A stretch of 62,291 nucleotides of DNA, taken from contig JAJEGJ010000071.1 of assembly GCA_022819905.1 (NCBI GenBank), forward strand, positions 1 to 62,291, read 5' to 3'. The position numbers and the translations under genes were made by a program. The notes beneath the pieces were generated by a model that saw only the letters and a program-made list of their open reading frames with translations, did no database searches and was not told the origin of the DNA. Shown here in pieces: positions 8,915 to 21,531 of the stretch (positions are counted from its first letter, which is position 1; the number at the start of each line of letters is the position of its first letter). The DNA is from Alphaproteobacteria bacterium (GTDB lineage: Bacteria; Pseudomonadota; Alphaproteobacteria; TMED109).

Positions 8915-9666
8915 TCAGGCTGGCTGGAAGGCCGCATAGCCGGCCCGTTCCAGTTCCAATGCGAGTTCGCGGTCGCCCGAGCGGGCGATCCGCCCGTCGG
9001 CCAGGACGTGCACCGAGTCCGGCACGACGTACTCGAGCAGCCGCTGGTAGTGCGTGATGACGACCAGGGCGCGCTCGGGGTTGCGCATGGCGTTGACCCC
9101 CGTCGCCACGATCCGGAGGGCGTCGATGTCGAGGCCTGAATCCGTCTCGTCGAGGATCGCGAGCCGGGGCTCCAGCATGGCCATCTGGAAGATCTCGTTC
9201 CGCTTCTTCTCGCCGCCCGAGAAGCCGGCGTTGACGTCGCGCCGGAGAAAGTCCTCGTCCATCTCGAGCCGGGCCAGGGTCGCGCGGGCGCCCTTCAGGA
9301 AATCGATCGCATCGATCGCGGACTCGCCCCGCGCCTTGCGCTGGGCGTTGAGGGCGGTGCGGGTGAAGGTGGCGTTGACGACGCCCGGGATCTCGACCGG
9401 GTACTGGAACGCCATGAAGACGCCGGTGGCCGCGCGCTCCTCGGGCTCCATCGCGAGGAGGTCCTGCCCGTCGTAGCGCACCTCGCCGTCGGTGACCTCG
9501 TAGCCGTCCCGGCCCGCCAGCACGTTCGACAGGGTCGACTTGCCCGACCCGTTCGGCCCCATGATGGCGGCGACCTCGCCGGCCGCGACGCTCAGGTCGA
9601 TGCCCTTCAGCACCTCCTTGTCGTCGACACTGGCCCGAAGGTTGCGAATCGTGAGAAGTGGTTCGC

Positions 9667-9670
<4 letters not shown>
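8915..9670 (-). CDS. sufC: SufC, ABC-type ATPase of SufBCD
   Basis: A 251-residue ABC ATPase. Walker A is GPNGSGKST near residue 38, the signature is [11 protein letters not shown] (the SufC form), Walker B is [12 protein letters not shown], and the switch histidine is in VITHYQR. SufC powers conformational changes of the SufB-SufD scaffold during Fe-S cluster assembly. Its ATG overlaps the sufB TGA (ATGA). Confidence 0.96.
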
Positions 9671-11141
<1,471 letters not shown>

Positions 11142-11145
<4 letters not shown>

Positions 11146-11600
11146 GAGGCCATCTCCGGCACGGCGGCAACAGGGGCGGCGGGCAGCGGGAAGCGCGCAC
11201 CGCCGCCGGTCAGTTCCTCCAGCGATATGCCTTCAAGGGTGGAACGGACCGCCTCGTTGATACGCTGCCAGTTGGCCGCGGACGGGCAGATCTCCATGAG
11301 ATCGCAGGCATCGCCCCCCTCCGCGCAGATGGTGAGCGCAACGGGGCCGTCGATTGCGGCGATCACGGCACCGACCGAGATGTCGGTCGCGGCGTGCGCG
11401 CTGCGGTAGCCGCCGCCCGGGCCGCGCTGCGATTCCACCAGGCCGGCGCGCGTGAGCGCCGCCAGTACCTTGGTGACGGTGGGCGCCGGTAGATGCATGT
11501 CCCGGGCCAGCGCTGCCGCGGTGAATGTGCGTGCAGGCTCGCGGGCCATACGCCCTGCTAGCAGAACGGCGTAGTCCGCGAGCCGACTGACACGGAGCAT
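11142..11600 (-). CDS. Rrf2-family SUF operon regulator
   Basis: The 152-residue protein opens [19 protein letters not shown], has a winged helix near residues 25-65 and a cysteine cluster C-x6-C-x5-C in [18 protein letters not shown]. This is the layout of the Xanthomonas-type SUF regulator family, which senses Fe-S status much as IscR does. It is the first gene of the suf operon and overlaps sufB by four bases, so it very likely controls its own operon through the symmetric site just upstream. I used the ATG at 11600 because an upstream start would add 13 unrelated residues before the conserved opening. Confidence 0.9.
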
Positions 11601-11648
11601 GGGATCCTCCTCCCCGTCCGGTAGGTCGACATGCAACACTTAGTAATT

Positions 11649-11670
11649 AAGACCAATTGAGTCAACTATT
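11649..11670 (-). promoter_or_regulatory. candidate Rrf2/IscR-like operator and -35 region of the suf operon
   Basis: Read on the minus strand this stretch is AATAGTTGACTCAATTGGTC. It contains a near-perfect dyad centred on CAATTG (GAC-YCAATTGR-GTC). Its left half, ATAGTTGACT, agrees base for base with the half-site consensus of IscR type 1 sites (ATASYYGACT). The same bases include a good -35 hexamer, TTGACT. Binding by the encoded Rrf2 protein would therefore block RNA polymerase. A convincing -10 is less clear. Confidence 0.5.
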
Positions 11671-11859
11671 GCCTGTTCGGCTGTGCTAATGTCTGACATT
11701 GCAACGGTCGGGTGCGAGTATGCCGGGCCCGTCGCTGGGCGCCCGGCGGGTGCATGTCTGGCCCGCGTGATGCGGGTGCGAAAGTTCGGCCACCCTCACG
11801 CCGCGAGCGTTGCGGGACCCTGACTGCGCTGCCCTTGCGGCGGCGTCGAGGAGGCTGAA

Positions 11860-13128
11860 TTGCCAATGATATTCCGGGCCTTGCTCCCGTTCATCCTTAC
11901 CGCCGCGCTCGCTGCCGCCTTCACGGCCCGAGCCGACACCACTGATTCCAAATGGGCGACGGAGGTCGTGATCGCCAAGCAGGGCGACCGCTGCGCCGAC
12001 GACCCGAGCTGCATGAATCGCCTGCACCCCGCGATCCCGCCGGTGGCCCATGCGAACCCGGGCGACATCATCACGATGGGCACGCGTGACGCGCTCGATT
12101 CCGACCTGACCCTGGACTCGATCGCCGACGACATGGCGGCGCTCGACCTCAACCTCGTGCATCCGATGACCGGACCCGTGCACATCAACGGGGCCAAGCG
12201 GGGCGACGCCCTCGCGGTCGAACTGCTCGCGATTGACCCCGACCAGTACGGCTACACGCTGATCGTCCCCGGTTTCGGGTTCCTGCGCGACCTGTACACC
12301 GAGTCCTACATCGTGAACTGGAAGCTCACCGCGCGGGGCGCGGTGTCCGACCAGATGCCGGGCATCACGGTGCCCTACGAGGCGTTCCCTGGCTCGATCG
12401 GCGTGCTGCCGGGCGAGCCCGAGGTCCAGGCCTGGAAGGCCCGCGAGGCGGCGCTCGCCGAGGCCGGCGGCATCGCGCTCGCACCCCAGCCCATCGGCGC
12501 CCTGCCGGCCGCGGTGTGCGGACCGGAGGGAAGCCACAGCGCCGACTGTCTCCGGACCATCCCGCCCCGCGAGAACGGCGGCAACATGGACGTCCAGCAG
12601 ACCCAGGTCGGCACGACGATGATCTTCCCCTGCTACGTGGACGGCTGCGGCCTGTTCATCGGTGACGTGCACTACGCCCAGGGCGACGGCGAGGTCTCCG
12701 GCACGGCGATCGAGATCGGCGCCGTGGTGACGGTGCGGACGAGCATCATCGAGGGTGGCGCCGCCGGCATGGTGGCACCGCAGGTCTCCGGCAACGACGA
12801 GATCCGCGACATCGAGCCGACCCGGTTCCACCAGACGATCGGCCTGCCGCTCAAGACGGCCGGCGAGGTCCCGATCTACGTGACCTACCTCGAATCGGAG
12901 AAGATCGGGGCGCTCGAGAACCTGAGCGAGGACCTCACCCTCGCGGCACGGCACGCGCTGATCCAGATGATCGACTACATCCAGGCCGAGCACGGGATGA
13001 CGCGCGAGCAGGCGTACATCCTGGCGAGCGTGGCCGTCGACCTCCGGGTCGGGCAGGTCGTCGACGTGCCGAACTACGTGGTCACCGCGGTCCTGAACCT
13101 TGACGTCTTCGACAAGTACAGGAACTGA
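11860..13128 (+). CDS. exported acetamidase/formamidase-family hydrolase
   Basis: The 422-residue protein belongs to the FmdA/AmdA family: PGDIITMGTRDALD near the start, then NGGNMDVQQ and GDVHYAQGDGEVSGTAIE, the metal-site and active-site segments. Family members split formamide, acetamide or related amides to ammonia and acid. Unlike the usual cytoplasmic enzymes this one starts with a signal peptide (hydrophobic stretch LLPFILTAALAAAFTARA), so it should act in the periplasm. Translation may begin at TTG 11860 (spaced well from GAGGAGG) or at ATG 11866. The next gene overlaps its end and is also exported. Confidence 0.85.
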   Translation: MPMIFRALLPFILTAALAAAFTARADTTDSKWATEVVIAKQGDRCADDPSCMNRLHPAIPPVAHANPGDIITMGTRDALDSDLTLDSIADDMAALDLNLVHPMTGPVHINGAKRGDALAVELLAIDPDQYGYTLIVPGFGFLRDLYTESYIVNWKLTARGAVSDQMPGITVPYEAFPGSIGVLPGEPEVQAWKAREAALAEAGGIALAPQPIGALPAAVCGPEGSHSADCLRTIPPRENGGNMDVQQTQVGTTMIFPCYVDGCGLFIGDVHYAQGDGEVSGTAIEIGAVVTVRTSIIEGGAAGMVAPQVSGNDEIRDIEPTRFHQTIGLPLKTAGEVPIYVTYLESEKIGALENLSEDLTLAARHALIQMIDYIQAEHGMTREQAYILASVAVDLRVGQVVDVPNYVVTAVLNLDVFDKYRN

Positions 13129-13738
13129 GACCGTTTGCTCCCGAGGAGCGCGCGCCACCCGGCGGGCGCTCCTCGGAGCCTTTCTCGCCGGCGCCCTCGG
13201 GGCCGTCCCGGCGAGGGCCCACACCCCCTACCGGCAGTGGCAGGTCTACCGCCAGCGCCACCTCGTGATCGGCGCGTCGCGGGCGGACGCCGAGAGCTAT
13301 CCCAAGGCCAAGCGAATCCAGGTGTTCCTCGAGGAACATCTGCCGGAGGCCAGCGCGCGGGTGGCCCGGGCGCGGACGCTGCAGCGCCTGGCCGACCTGA
13401 TCGCCACCGACCAGCTCCGGGTTCTCCTGCTGTCGCTCGGCGATGCCGCAGCGCTGATGCAGGGCGAGGCGCCGTTTGCGTTTGCGGTACCCGACCTTCG
13501 GGCAATCGCCCGGCTCGGCGACCATGTACTCTGCGTGCGCACCGACTTCCCGGACGCGCATGCCTGGATCCTGACGCACACGTTTGCGGACTACGCCGAA
13601 GCTGACGAGCCGGTCGAATTGCCGGTGCCGGCGCACCAGGGCGTCGAAATCGCCCTGGCCGGCGAGCCCATGCCGGAATTGCCGGTTGAACTGGAGGCAG
13701 ACGCGGCGGCGGAAGCGGAGGCTCCGCACCACCACTGA
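13100..13738 (+). CDS. exported protein, solute-binding-protein-like
   Basis: The 212-residue product has an N-terminal export signal with twin arginines (TRRALLGAFLAGALGAVPARA), so Tat or Sec export is possible. The body (HLVIGASRADAESYPKAK, ATDQLRVLLLSLGDAAAL, LGDHVLCVRTDFPDAHAW) resembles small periplasmic solute-binding folds, but I cannot name a family with confidence. It ends in an acidic tail and APHHH, which could bind metal. The only start is a TTG at 13100 inside the end of the formamidase gene, a 29-base overlap, which suggests co-translation and a shared role. Confidence 0.65.
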   Translation: MTSSTSTGTETVCSRGARATRRALLGAFLAGALGAVPARAHTPYRQWQVYRQRHLVIGASRADAESYPKAKRIQVFLEEHLPEASARVARARTLQRLADLIATDQLRVLLLSLGDAAALMQGEAPFAFAVPDLRAIARLGDHVLCVRTDFPDAHAWILTHTFADYAEADEPVELPVPAHQGVEIALAGEPMPELPVELEADAAAEAEAPHHH

Positions 13739-13944
13739 TCGGGTATTCGACGGAGCTCGACCAATAGTCAGCTCCGAATGTTTCTCGCCGCCTTCATGAG
13801 CGGGCTGACCGACGATGTTGTCACCGTGTAGACGGAAGGCCCGCCTGCGCCGCTCCTCACTGTTGCAAAGAATTCCTGACTCAAACCGCAGGTGCCGGAC
13901 CGGAAGCTTTGGCTAGCCGGTGCCCGCGACACTCGGGGTGCCGG

Positions 13945-14784
13945 TCAAAGGAAACGAGCCTCATAGCTCGTCGCATGGAACGCCACGTACCTTTCAAGCG
14001 GCGGGTGAAGTTCAAACGCTCGTGGTCCTCGGGCGAAGTTCCACAGGCGCATCATGCGCCACTCACCCGGTCGACTGTCTGCAACCAGACGCTCGTTCCG
14101 CGTGATGTAGAACGGGGTTCGTTCCCAACCGTTCGTCGTCTTCACTTCGATGAGGCGTGGCCGGCCGTCTTTTGTAAAGCTGCGAATGTCGTAGCCGGCA
14201 CCGTCCCCTTCTTCGTCAGATACCCACTTCACTAACTCGGCCAGATCAGCGCGTCCGGCCTGGTTCAGGACGGCCTTCTCGTGGCGGAGGACGCGTGCCT
14301 CGCCCGCCCGCCCCAGCACACGATTGCGCTCCGCTCGTCCTGCCACGTCATACCTATGTGCGATCTCGGATAGCTGCTTGAGTTCGTCGGGCGGCGGCGT
14401 GTTCCGCAGGACCGGCCCGGGTGGTGGGTCGACCGCTAGTTCGGCTGCCCCCTTTTGCCTGTCCGTCAGCGCACCTTCCAAAATCGATTTCTGGAACTCA
14501 GGATGGGAGTGGAGCCAGCGCGCCACCGCATCGCGAAGCGAATCCTGAAAATTGAGCGCCGGCTTATAGCCAAGAATCCAAGTCTCGCCTAGCCCTTGCA
14601 GTACGGCGCTGATGTTCTGGTGCTTGTATTCGATGGCGCCGCGGCCGCGGTCGATCCGGTTCCGAAGATTTCGGTTGTGTTGGGCCTTGCTGTAATCGAT
14701 CCCTTGGAGATCGGCGTCAAGCATGGCGAAGTAATCGGCGACAATCAGGTCGTTTTCTGCGTTTGTCCACGGGTCGCTCGCCAT
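13945..14784 (-). CDS. DUF3883 domain protein, nuclease-like
   Basis: A 279-residue protein. The C-terminal third contains GYDIRSFTKDGRPRLIEVKTT followed by PFYITRNERLVADSRP, the DUF3883 pattern. This is related to the PD-(D/E)xK restriction nuclease fold, with D in GYDI and E-V-K as candidate catalytic residues. The N-terminal half (WTNAENDLIVADYFAMLDAD, then NRIDRGRGAIEYKHQNISAVL) looks like a helical DNA-associated region. Such stand-alone proteins occur in defence or repair islands. It is alone between two core operons here. Confidence 0.75.
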   Translation of the reverse strand: MASDPWTNAENDLIVADYFAMLDADLQGIDYSKAQHNRNLRNRIDRGRGAIEYKHQNISAVLQGLGETWILGYKPALNFQDSLRDAVARWLHSHPEFQKSILEGALTDRQKGAAELAVDPPPGPVLRNTPPPDELKQLSEIAHRYDVAGRAERNRVLGRAGEARVLRHEKAVLNQAGRADLAELVKWVSDEEGDGAGYDIRSFTKDGRPRLIEVKTTNGWERTPFYITRNERLVADSRPGEWRMMRLWNFARGPRAFELHPPLERYVAFHATSYEARFL

Positions 14785-14994
14785 GTGACCAGGCTAGCTC
14801 GTACCCGGGCGCCGGCCAAGCGGCTATCGTGCAGAACCCCGAGCTTGACCACCATTGTTGCGCCGCACCATGACGAGGAAACGCACACCTTGCGGCGAGG
14901 AGCACCGAGCCAACCCCGGTGACCACGGCTTGCCAAGTCCCGGTCTTCCAAACCACAATCGGGCGATGGTCTGGCGGACTACGAGCGTAGCCCC

Positions 14995-16491
14995 ATGAAT
15001 GGCGAACCGGTCGGCAGGCAGTCGGTGGCCGACGGCAGCGGCCCCTCGGCGGCGAAGCGCCTCTTTGCCGACTACGAGACCCGCCCTGCGTACTACGACG
15101 AGATGTTCGCGGCCACCGGCGTGCCGCGCGCTCACTGCCTGGAACTCTGTGAGGCGCTCGACGGGATGCAGCCCGACGAGATAGCCGCCATGCAGGCGCT
15201 CGCCGAGCGCTCCTTCCTGCACCAGGGAATCACTTTCGCGGTGTACGGGGAGGAGGGTGCGCAGGAGCGGATCATCCCGATCGACTTCCTGCCGAGGCTG
15301 CTCAACGCGGCCGACTGGGACGTGGTGGAGCGCGGGCTGCGCCAGCGGCTGAAGGCGCTCAACCTCTTCCTCGCCGACGTCTACGGCCCGGGGCGGATCG
15401 TCGCCGACGGCGTCATACCGGTCGATCTGGTGCGAGGCTGCCCGCAATACCGGGTCGCGATGCGCGGGCTCGAGGTGCCGCACGGCGTCCACGTCGCGCT
15501 CTGCGGGACGGACATCGTGCGCACCAACGACGGCTTCATGGTGCTGGAAGACAACCTGCGCGTGCCCTCGGGGGTCTCGTACATGCTGGCCAACCGCCGC
15601 GCGCTGAAGACGAGCCTCCGCAACCTGTTCAGGCGGCACCACGTCCGCGGCATCGAGCATTACGGCCAGTTGCTCCGTCAGACCCTGGCCGAACTGGCGC
15701 CGCCGGGCGTCTCCGATCCCTGCATCGTCCTGTTGACCCCCGGCGTCTACAACTCGGCCTTCTACGAGCACATGTTCCTGGCGCGGGAGATGGGGGTCGA
15801 GCTGGTGCATGGCAGCGACCTGCTCGTTCACAACGGATGCGTCTACATGCGGACGACCGCCGGGCTCCGGCGGGTGGACGTGATCTATCGCCGCGTCGAC
15901 GACGATTTCATCGACCCGCTGGCATTCCGTGCGGAATCGCAGCTCGGCACCCCCGGGCTCTTCTACGCCTACCGGCTCGGCAACGTGACGATCGCCAACG
16001 CGCCGGGCACGGGCGTCGCCGACGACAAGGCCGTCTACGCCTATGTCCCCGACATGATCCGCTACTACCTCAGCGAGGAGCCGGTGCTCGCCAATGTCGA
16101 GACCCATCTCTGCCGCGATCCGGAGGAACTGGCGTTCACCCTCGACAACCTGGAGACCCTCATCGTGAAGATGGTGGGCGAATCCGGCGGCTACGGCATG
16201 CTGGTCGGCCCGCACGCGACGCCGGCCGAGCGCGCGGCCTACGCCGAGCAGATCCGCAAGGATCCGGCCAACTACATCTCGCAGCCCGTGCTCGACCTCT
16301 CCGTCTCGCCCTGCCTCGCGGCGCACGGCGCGGCTCCCCGCCATGTCGACCTCCGCCCCTTCGTCCTGCACGGCAGCGAAACACGGCTCGTCCCGGGCGC
16401 CTTCTGCCGGGTCGCCCTCGTCGAGGGCTCGCTCGTCGTCAATTCGAGTCAGGGCGGCGGCGGCAAGGACCTCTGGGTCCTGTCTTCCTGA
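14995..16491 (+). CDS. circularly permuted ATP-grasp protein (COG2308 type)
   Basis: The 498-residue protein matches the circularly permuted ATP-grasp type 2 family along its length: EQERIIPIDFLPRLL-like opening, LNLFLADVYGPG, DGFMVLEDNLRVPSGVSYML and VKMVGESGGYGMLVGPHA. The family is predicted to ligate amino acids or form amide bonds in an uncharacterised peptide-like product. It is always linked to alpha-E and transglutaminase-like partners, which follow directly here with a 4-base gap and an ATGA overlap. The biochemical substrate is unknown. Confidence 0.9.
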   Translation: MNGEPVGRQSVADGSGPSAAKRLFADYETRPAYYDEMFAATGVPRAHCLELCEALDGMQPDEIAAMQALAERSFLHQGITFAVYGEEGAQERIIPIDFLPRLLNAADWDVVERGLRQRLKALNLFLADVYGPGRIVADGVIPVDLVRGCPQYRVAMRGLEVPHGVHVALCGTDIVRTNDGFMVLEDNLRVPSGVSYMLANRRALKTSLRNLFRRHHVRGIEHYGQLLRQTLAELAPPGVSDPCIVLLTPGVYNSAFYEHMFLAREMGVELVHGSDLLVHNGCVYMRTTAGLRRVDVIYRRVDDDFIDPLAFRAESQLGTPGLFYAYRLGNVTIANAPGTGVADDKAVYAYVPDMIRYYLSEEPVLANVETHLCRDPEELAFTLDNLETLIVKMVGESGGYGMLVGPHATPAERAAYAEQIRKDPANYISQPVLDLSVSPCLAAHGAAPRHVDLRPFVLHGSETRLVPGAFCRVALVEGSLVVNSSQGGGGKDLWVLSS

Positions 16492-16495
16492 CGGC

Positions 16496-17470
16496 ATGCT
16501 GTCGCGCAACGCCGAGGGCCTCTACTGGATCGGCCGCTACCTGGAGCGGGCGCGGCACGGCTGCCGTCTCCTCTCGGACCAGCTCGCGACCATGGAGGAC
16601 CGGCCGGTCGAGGAGATCGACCAGGGCTGGCGGCGCCTCTACCGGGCCGTGCACCGGACGCCCCTCGGCGGCTTCCTGGCGTCCGGCGAGGAGGACGAGG
16701 ACTTCATGCTGGCCGATGCCTACACGATGGCCGACGACCTGACCTTCGAGCCCGACAATCCCGATTCGATCCGCAACTGCCTCGCGGCCGCGCGCGAGAA
16801 TGCCCGGCAGGTCCGCAACATCCTCGGCGTCCGGATGTGGTCCTGCCTCAACCTCGCGTACCTGGACGTCCGCGATGTCGGCATCGAGACCATCTGGAAC
16901 GACCAGCCGGACGCCTTCTACGGCCGCACCGAGGACGCCATCCGGACCTTCAGCGGCATCGCCGTCAGCAGCATGTACCGCGACGACGGGTGGCACTTCC
17001 TGTGGCTCGGCTGGTTCGTCGAGCGGACGCAGCTCCTCGCCGGGCTCGTCGACGCCCACCTCGCGCAGTACCCCACCGCCGCCCAGCACAGCGAATCGGA
17101 CTGGCGCGCCCTGCTCAGGATCTGCGAGGCGCACGTCGCCTACCGCCACCTGCACTCCCACAGCCATCGGCCCGGCCGCATGCTCGACTTCCTGGTGGCG
17201 GACCCCCTGCTCGCGCATTCGGTCCGCCATGCGCTGGCGCGGGTCACGGAGGCGCTCGACGCCATCTCCTCCGGCCGGTCGCTCGCGGTCGAGGCCGGGC
17301 GGCGCGCGGGCCGGATGGCCGCCGCCATCGACCATGACTGGCCGAACCGCGACCCCGCCGACGATGCCGCCACGCGGGCAGCGCTCCAGGGCGTCCGCAA
17401 CTCGTGCCTCCTCCTGCACGAGGACATCGCGGCCACCTACTTCCGCTACGAGATCGCAGACGCGCCATGA
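16496..17470 (+). CDS. alpha-E domain protein
   Basis: The 324-residue, nearly all-helical protein opens MLSRNAEGLYWIGRYLERA, the alpha-E signature, and continues with LNLAYLDVRDVG and HFLWLGWFVERTQ. The domain is a companion of the ATP-grasp protein upstream and of the transglutaminase-like protein downstream; its own activity is unknown. I placed the start at 16496, five bases past the end of the previous gene, because the conserved opening begins there. The stop overlaps the next start (ATGA). Confidence 0.88.
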   Translation: MLSRNAEGLYWIGRYLERARHGCRLLSDQLATMEDRPVEEIDQGWRRLYRAVHRTPLGGFLASGEEDEDFMLADAYTMADDLTFEPDNPDSIRNCLAAARENARQVRNILGVRMWSCLNLAYLDVRDVGIETIWNDQPDAFYGRTEDAIRTFSGIAVSSMYRDDGWHFLWLGWFVERTQLLAGLVDAHLAQYPTAAQHSESDWRALLRICEAHVAYRHLHSHSHRPGRMLDFLVADPLLAHSVRHALARVTEALDAISSGRSLAVEAGRRAGRMAAAIDHDWPNRDPADDAATRAALQGVRNSCLLLHEDIAATYFRYEIADAP

Positions 17471-18432
17471 CCGGCCGAACGCAGCGGCGCTTCACGGTCG
17501 AGCACGTCTCCGACTTCCACTACGGGGAGATCGCCCAGGGCAGCCTGGTGGTGCTCCGCCTGCGCCCGCGCGAGGACAGCGGTCAGGCGCTCCACGCCTT
17601 CGCGCTTGACATCGACCCGGCCGCCGCGCCGATCGCCTTCGCGGACGCCTTCGGCAACGGCTGCTACCTCTTCAACATCCATCGGGCGCACCGCCACACG
17701 CTCGTCCGCTCGCGCTCGGAGATCACGACCGTGGACCCGGCGCCGCTGCCGAAGCACCTGGAGCCGGATGCCTGGGAGGCGCTGCGGGAGGCCGCCTCCC
17801 CCGTGGACAACTGGGAGTTCTTGGGGCCCAGCCGGTTCGCGCGGCCGAGCCCGGCGCTCGCCGCGTTCACCGAGGCCAAGGCGATCCGGCGCGGGAGCGA
17901 CCCGCTCGCGTCCCTCCTGGAGCTGGCCGCCGAGCTGCACCGGACGTTCCACTACGAGCCGGCCAGCACGTCCGTCGACTCGCCCATCGAGGACATCCTG
18001 GAAACCGGCCGCGGCGTCTGCCAGGACTACACCCACGTGATGATCACCATCGCGCGGTCGTGGGGCATCCCGAGCCGCTACGTGTCGGGCTACCTGCACC
18101 TCGAAGGGAAACCGGGCGAGCAGACCCCCGCCGGCACCAGCCACGCCTGGGCGGAGTTCCTGCTGCCGGAACTGGGATGGATCGGTTTCGACCCGACCAA
18201 CGACACGCTCGCCGACCACCGCCACGTCCGCATCGCCGTGGGCCGGGACTATGCCGACGCGGCCCCCACCAGGGGCGTCGTGGTCGGCGGCGGCGATTCC
18301 CGGCTCGACGTCCGGGTCACCGTGGTGGAGGACGGCGATCCCGACCCGACCTGGGCGCCGCGCCCGGCACGGTCGAACCTTCGTGACGTGACACGGGCGC
18401 CGCTGGCCCAGCCGGCGGGCGCCAATCAGTGA
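17467..18432 (+). CDS. transglutaminase-like cysteine peptidase-fold protein
   Basis: The 321-residue protein has an N-terminal beta domain (residues 1-150) followed by the transglutaminase core. The catalytic triad is visible: cysteine in GRGVCQDYTHVM, histidine in TSHAWAEFLLPE and aspartate in WIGFDPTNDT. Members of this family sit in the ATP-grasp/alpha-E operon and may cleave or cross-link the product peptide. It overlaps the alpha-E gene by four bases and is followed by a hairpin terminator. Confidence 0.88.
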   Translation: MTGRTQRRFTVEHVSDFHYGEIAQGSLVVLRLRPREDSGQALHAFALDIDPAAAPIAFADAFGNGCYLFNIHRAHRHTLVRSRSEITTVDPAPLPKHLEPDAWEALREAASPVDNWEFLGPSRFARPSPALAAFTEAKAIRRGSDPLASLLELAAELHRTFHYEPASTSVDSPIEDILETGRGVCQDYTHVMITIARSWGIPSRYVSGYLHLEGKPGEQTPAGTSHAWAEFLLPELGWIGFDPTNDTLADHRHVRIAVGRDYADAAPTRGVVVGGGDSRLDVRVTVVEDGDPDPTWAPRPARSNLRDVTRAPLAQPAGANQ

Positions 18433-18484
18433 CGGCTCGGGGGCAAGCGGACATCGCGTCGGCTCGCGGAAGTGATGCTCGGTT

Positions 18485-18523
18485 TAGGCTAATTCAAAAT
18501 CATTTCTTGAATTGGCCTATTTT
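18485..18523 (+). terminator. probable intrinsic terminator
   Basis: A 13-base stem, TAGGCTAATTCAA pairing with TTGAATTGGCCTA (one G-U pair), with a nine-base loop, is followed directly by TTTTC. It lies 52 bases after the transglutaminase gene, where the ATP-grasp operon should end. The stem is AT-rich compared with typical terminators of GC-rich bacteria. Confidence 0.6.
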
Positions 18524-18630
18524 CTCGCAAAGCTCTCCGCCATCCTCGAACGGGATTTCGCGCCCAAGCTAACGACAGCGGCGGGACAGGCACGCACCCA
18601 CAGAGATGCCCGGTTGGCCTCGCCGCACCA

Positions 18631-19015
18631 AGAGTCCGCCGGCTCCGGCGACGCGGTACTCGTTTAGTCTGACGCCCTACAGGAGGCCGAAATGGATGCC
18701 ACCGAGCAGCAAGGCCTGAGTGAGGCTGAAGCCCGCAGAATCATCCGCAAGACCCTAGAGGAACAGTTTTTCGGGATGGAGATCGTTTCAGTCGCGGTGA
18801 CAGAAGATCAGGACGGTGATGGAGAGCCCGTATTGCGCGTCACTGTCGTGCATGACACTGACCGGGAGGAACTCGATCCGTCTCTGCTATCAGGCGTCTT
18901 GAGGCACCTACGGCCAGCGTTGTCCGAACACGGCGAGCGTCGCTTCCCCGTGGTGTCGTTCGTCCCAGCGGAGGATCGCGCTGAAGCCCGCTGACTTGCT
19001 CCGCACGGCGAGGTT
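18631..19015 (+). repeat. direct repeat, copy 1 (about 385 bases)
   Basis: This stretch and 30044-30431 are near-identical direct copies. They share about 60 upstream bases with a common CTACAGGAGG ribosome binding site, the whole 100-codon gene, and about 20 bases after its stop (CTGACTTGCTCCGCACGGCGAGGTTCC). Similarity stops sharply after that in both. Confidence 0.85.
18692..18994 (+). CDS. 100-residue protein of unknown family, first of two copies
   Basis: The protein is acidic, opens MDATEQQGLSEAEARRIIRK and contains DQDGDGEPVLRVTVVHDTDR and a C-terminal helical stretch (LDPSLLSGVLRHLRPALSEHGE). It has a strong ribosome binding site (AGGAGG). I do not recognise the family. Its stop lies inside the start of a HEPN-domain gene (18981 on), so the two look like a two-gene unit in which this protein could be the antitoxin-like or regulatory partner. 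A second copy is at 30100-30408 with only the first codons of the HEPN gene left. Confidence 0.8.
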   Translation: MDATEQQGLSEAEARRIIRKTLEEQFFGMEIVSVAVTEDQDGDGEPVLRVTVVHDTDREELDPSLLSGVLRHLRPALSEHGERRFPVVSFVPAEDRAEAR

Positions 19016-19450
19016 CCTTGCTTCAGCAGGGGGAACCGGCCTCGGGAAACGGATTTGCGTACCGCCGTCAGCAGCACGTATTACGCACTATTCCATGCCC
19101 TCTGCCAAAACTGCGCCAATGTGCTCATCGGCACGCGTGGTGCGGACCGAAGCCGGCGGGCGTGGCGCCAGGCCTATCGATCGCCGAAGCACCAGTTGGC
19201 CAAGCGGCGCTTCAGTGATCAGAAGGTGATGAAAGCGTTCCCGAAGGAGATCGAGGATTTCGGAAATACGTTCGTCAACGCGCAGATCAAACGGCACGCG
19301 GCCGACTACGATCCGTGGTTCCGAACGGCGCGATCAGAGGTATTGACCGATATTGCAACAGCGGAGGCTGCCGTGCGGAAGCTCCAGTCTTCTCCAATGA
19401 AGGATCGTCGCGCGCTGGCGGCTTGGGTGACGCTGGAAAACCGGAATTAG
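18981..19450 (+). pseudogene. frameshifted HEPN-domain protein
   Basis: The first part, KPADLLRTARFLASAGG, and the second part, DLRTAVSSTYYALFHAL..., are in different frames, with the break near 19045-19055. The two halves together give the usual small HEPN protein seen in toxin-antitoxin-like pairs; the second part contains HRADYD-like HAADYDPWF and PMKDRRALAAW. An N-terminal start of CTG (18981) or a lost ATG is implied. Unless the break is a sequencing error the gene is dead. It follows the 100-residue gene with a 14-base overlap. Confidence 0.65.
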
Positions 19451-19638
19451 GATTCACACGGCGGCTCATTCGCTGATCGCGAGGAAATGAGTGGTAACAC
19501 GGCAGAATGCCGCACCCCGTTCCCGGGACGCCCGTACGAATCTTTGGAAGCAGAGTACGTCCGGGCCGTCGCGTCGACGTCCCTCCCAGCGAGGCTCTCT
19601 GGCTGCCGGAGGTGCGTTTCTGCGAAACGTCCAGCAAG

Positions 19639-21531
<1,893 letters not shown>

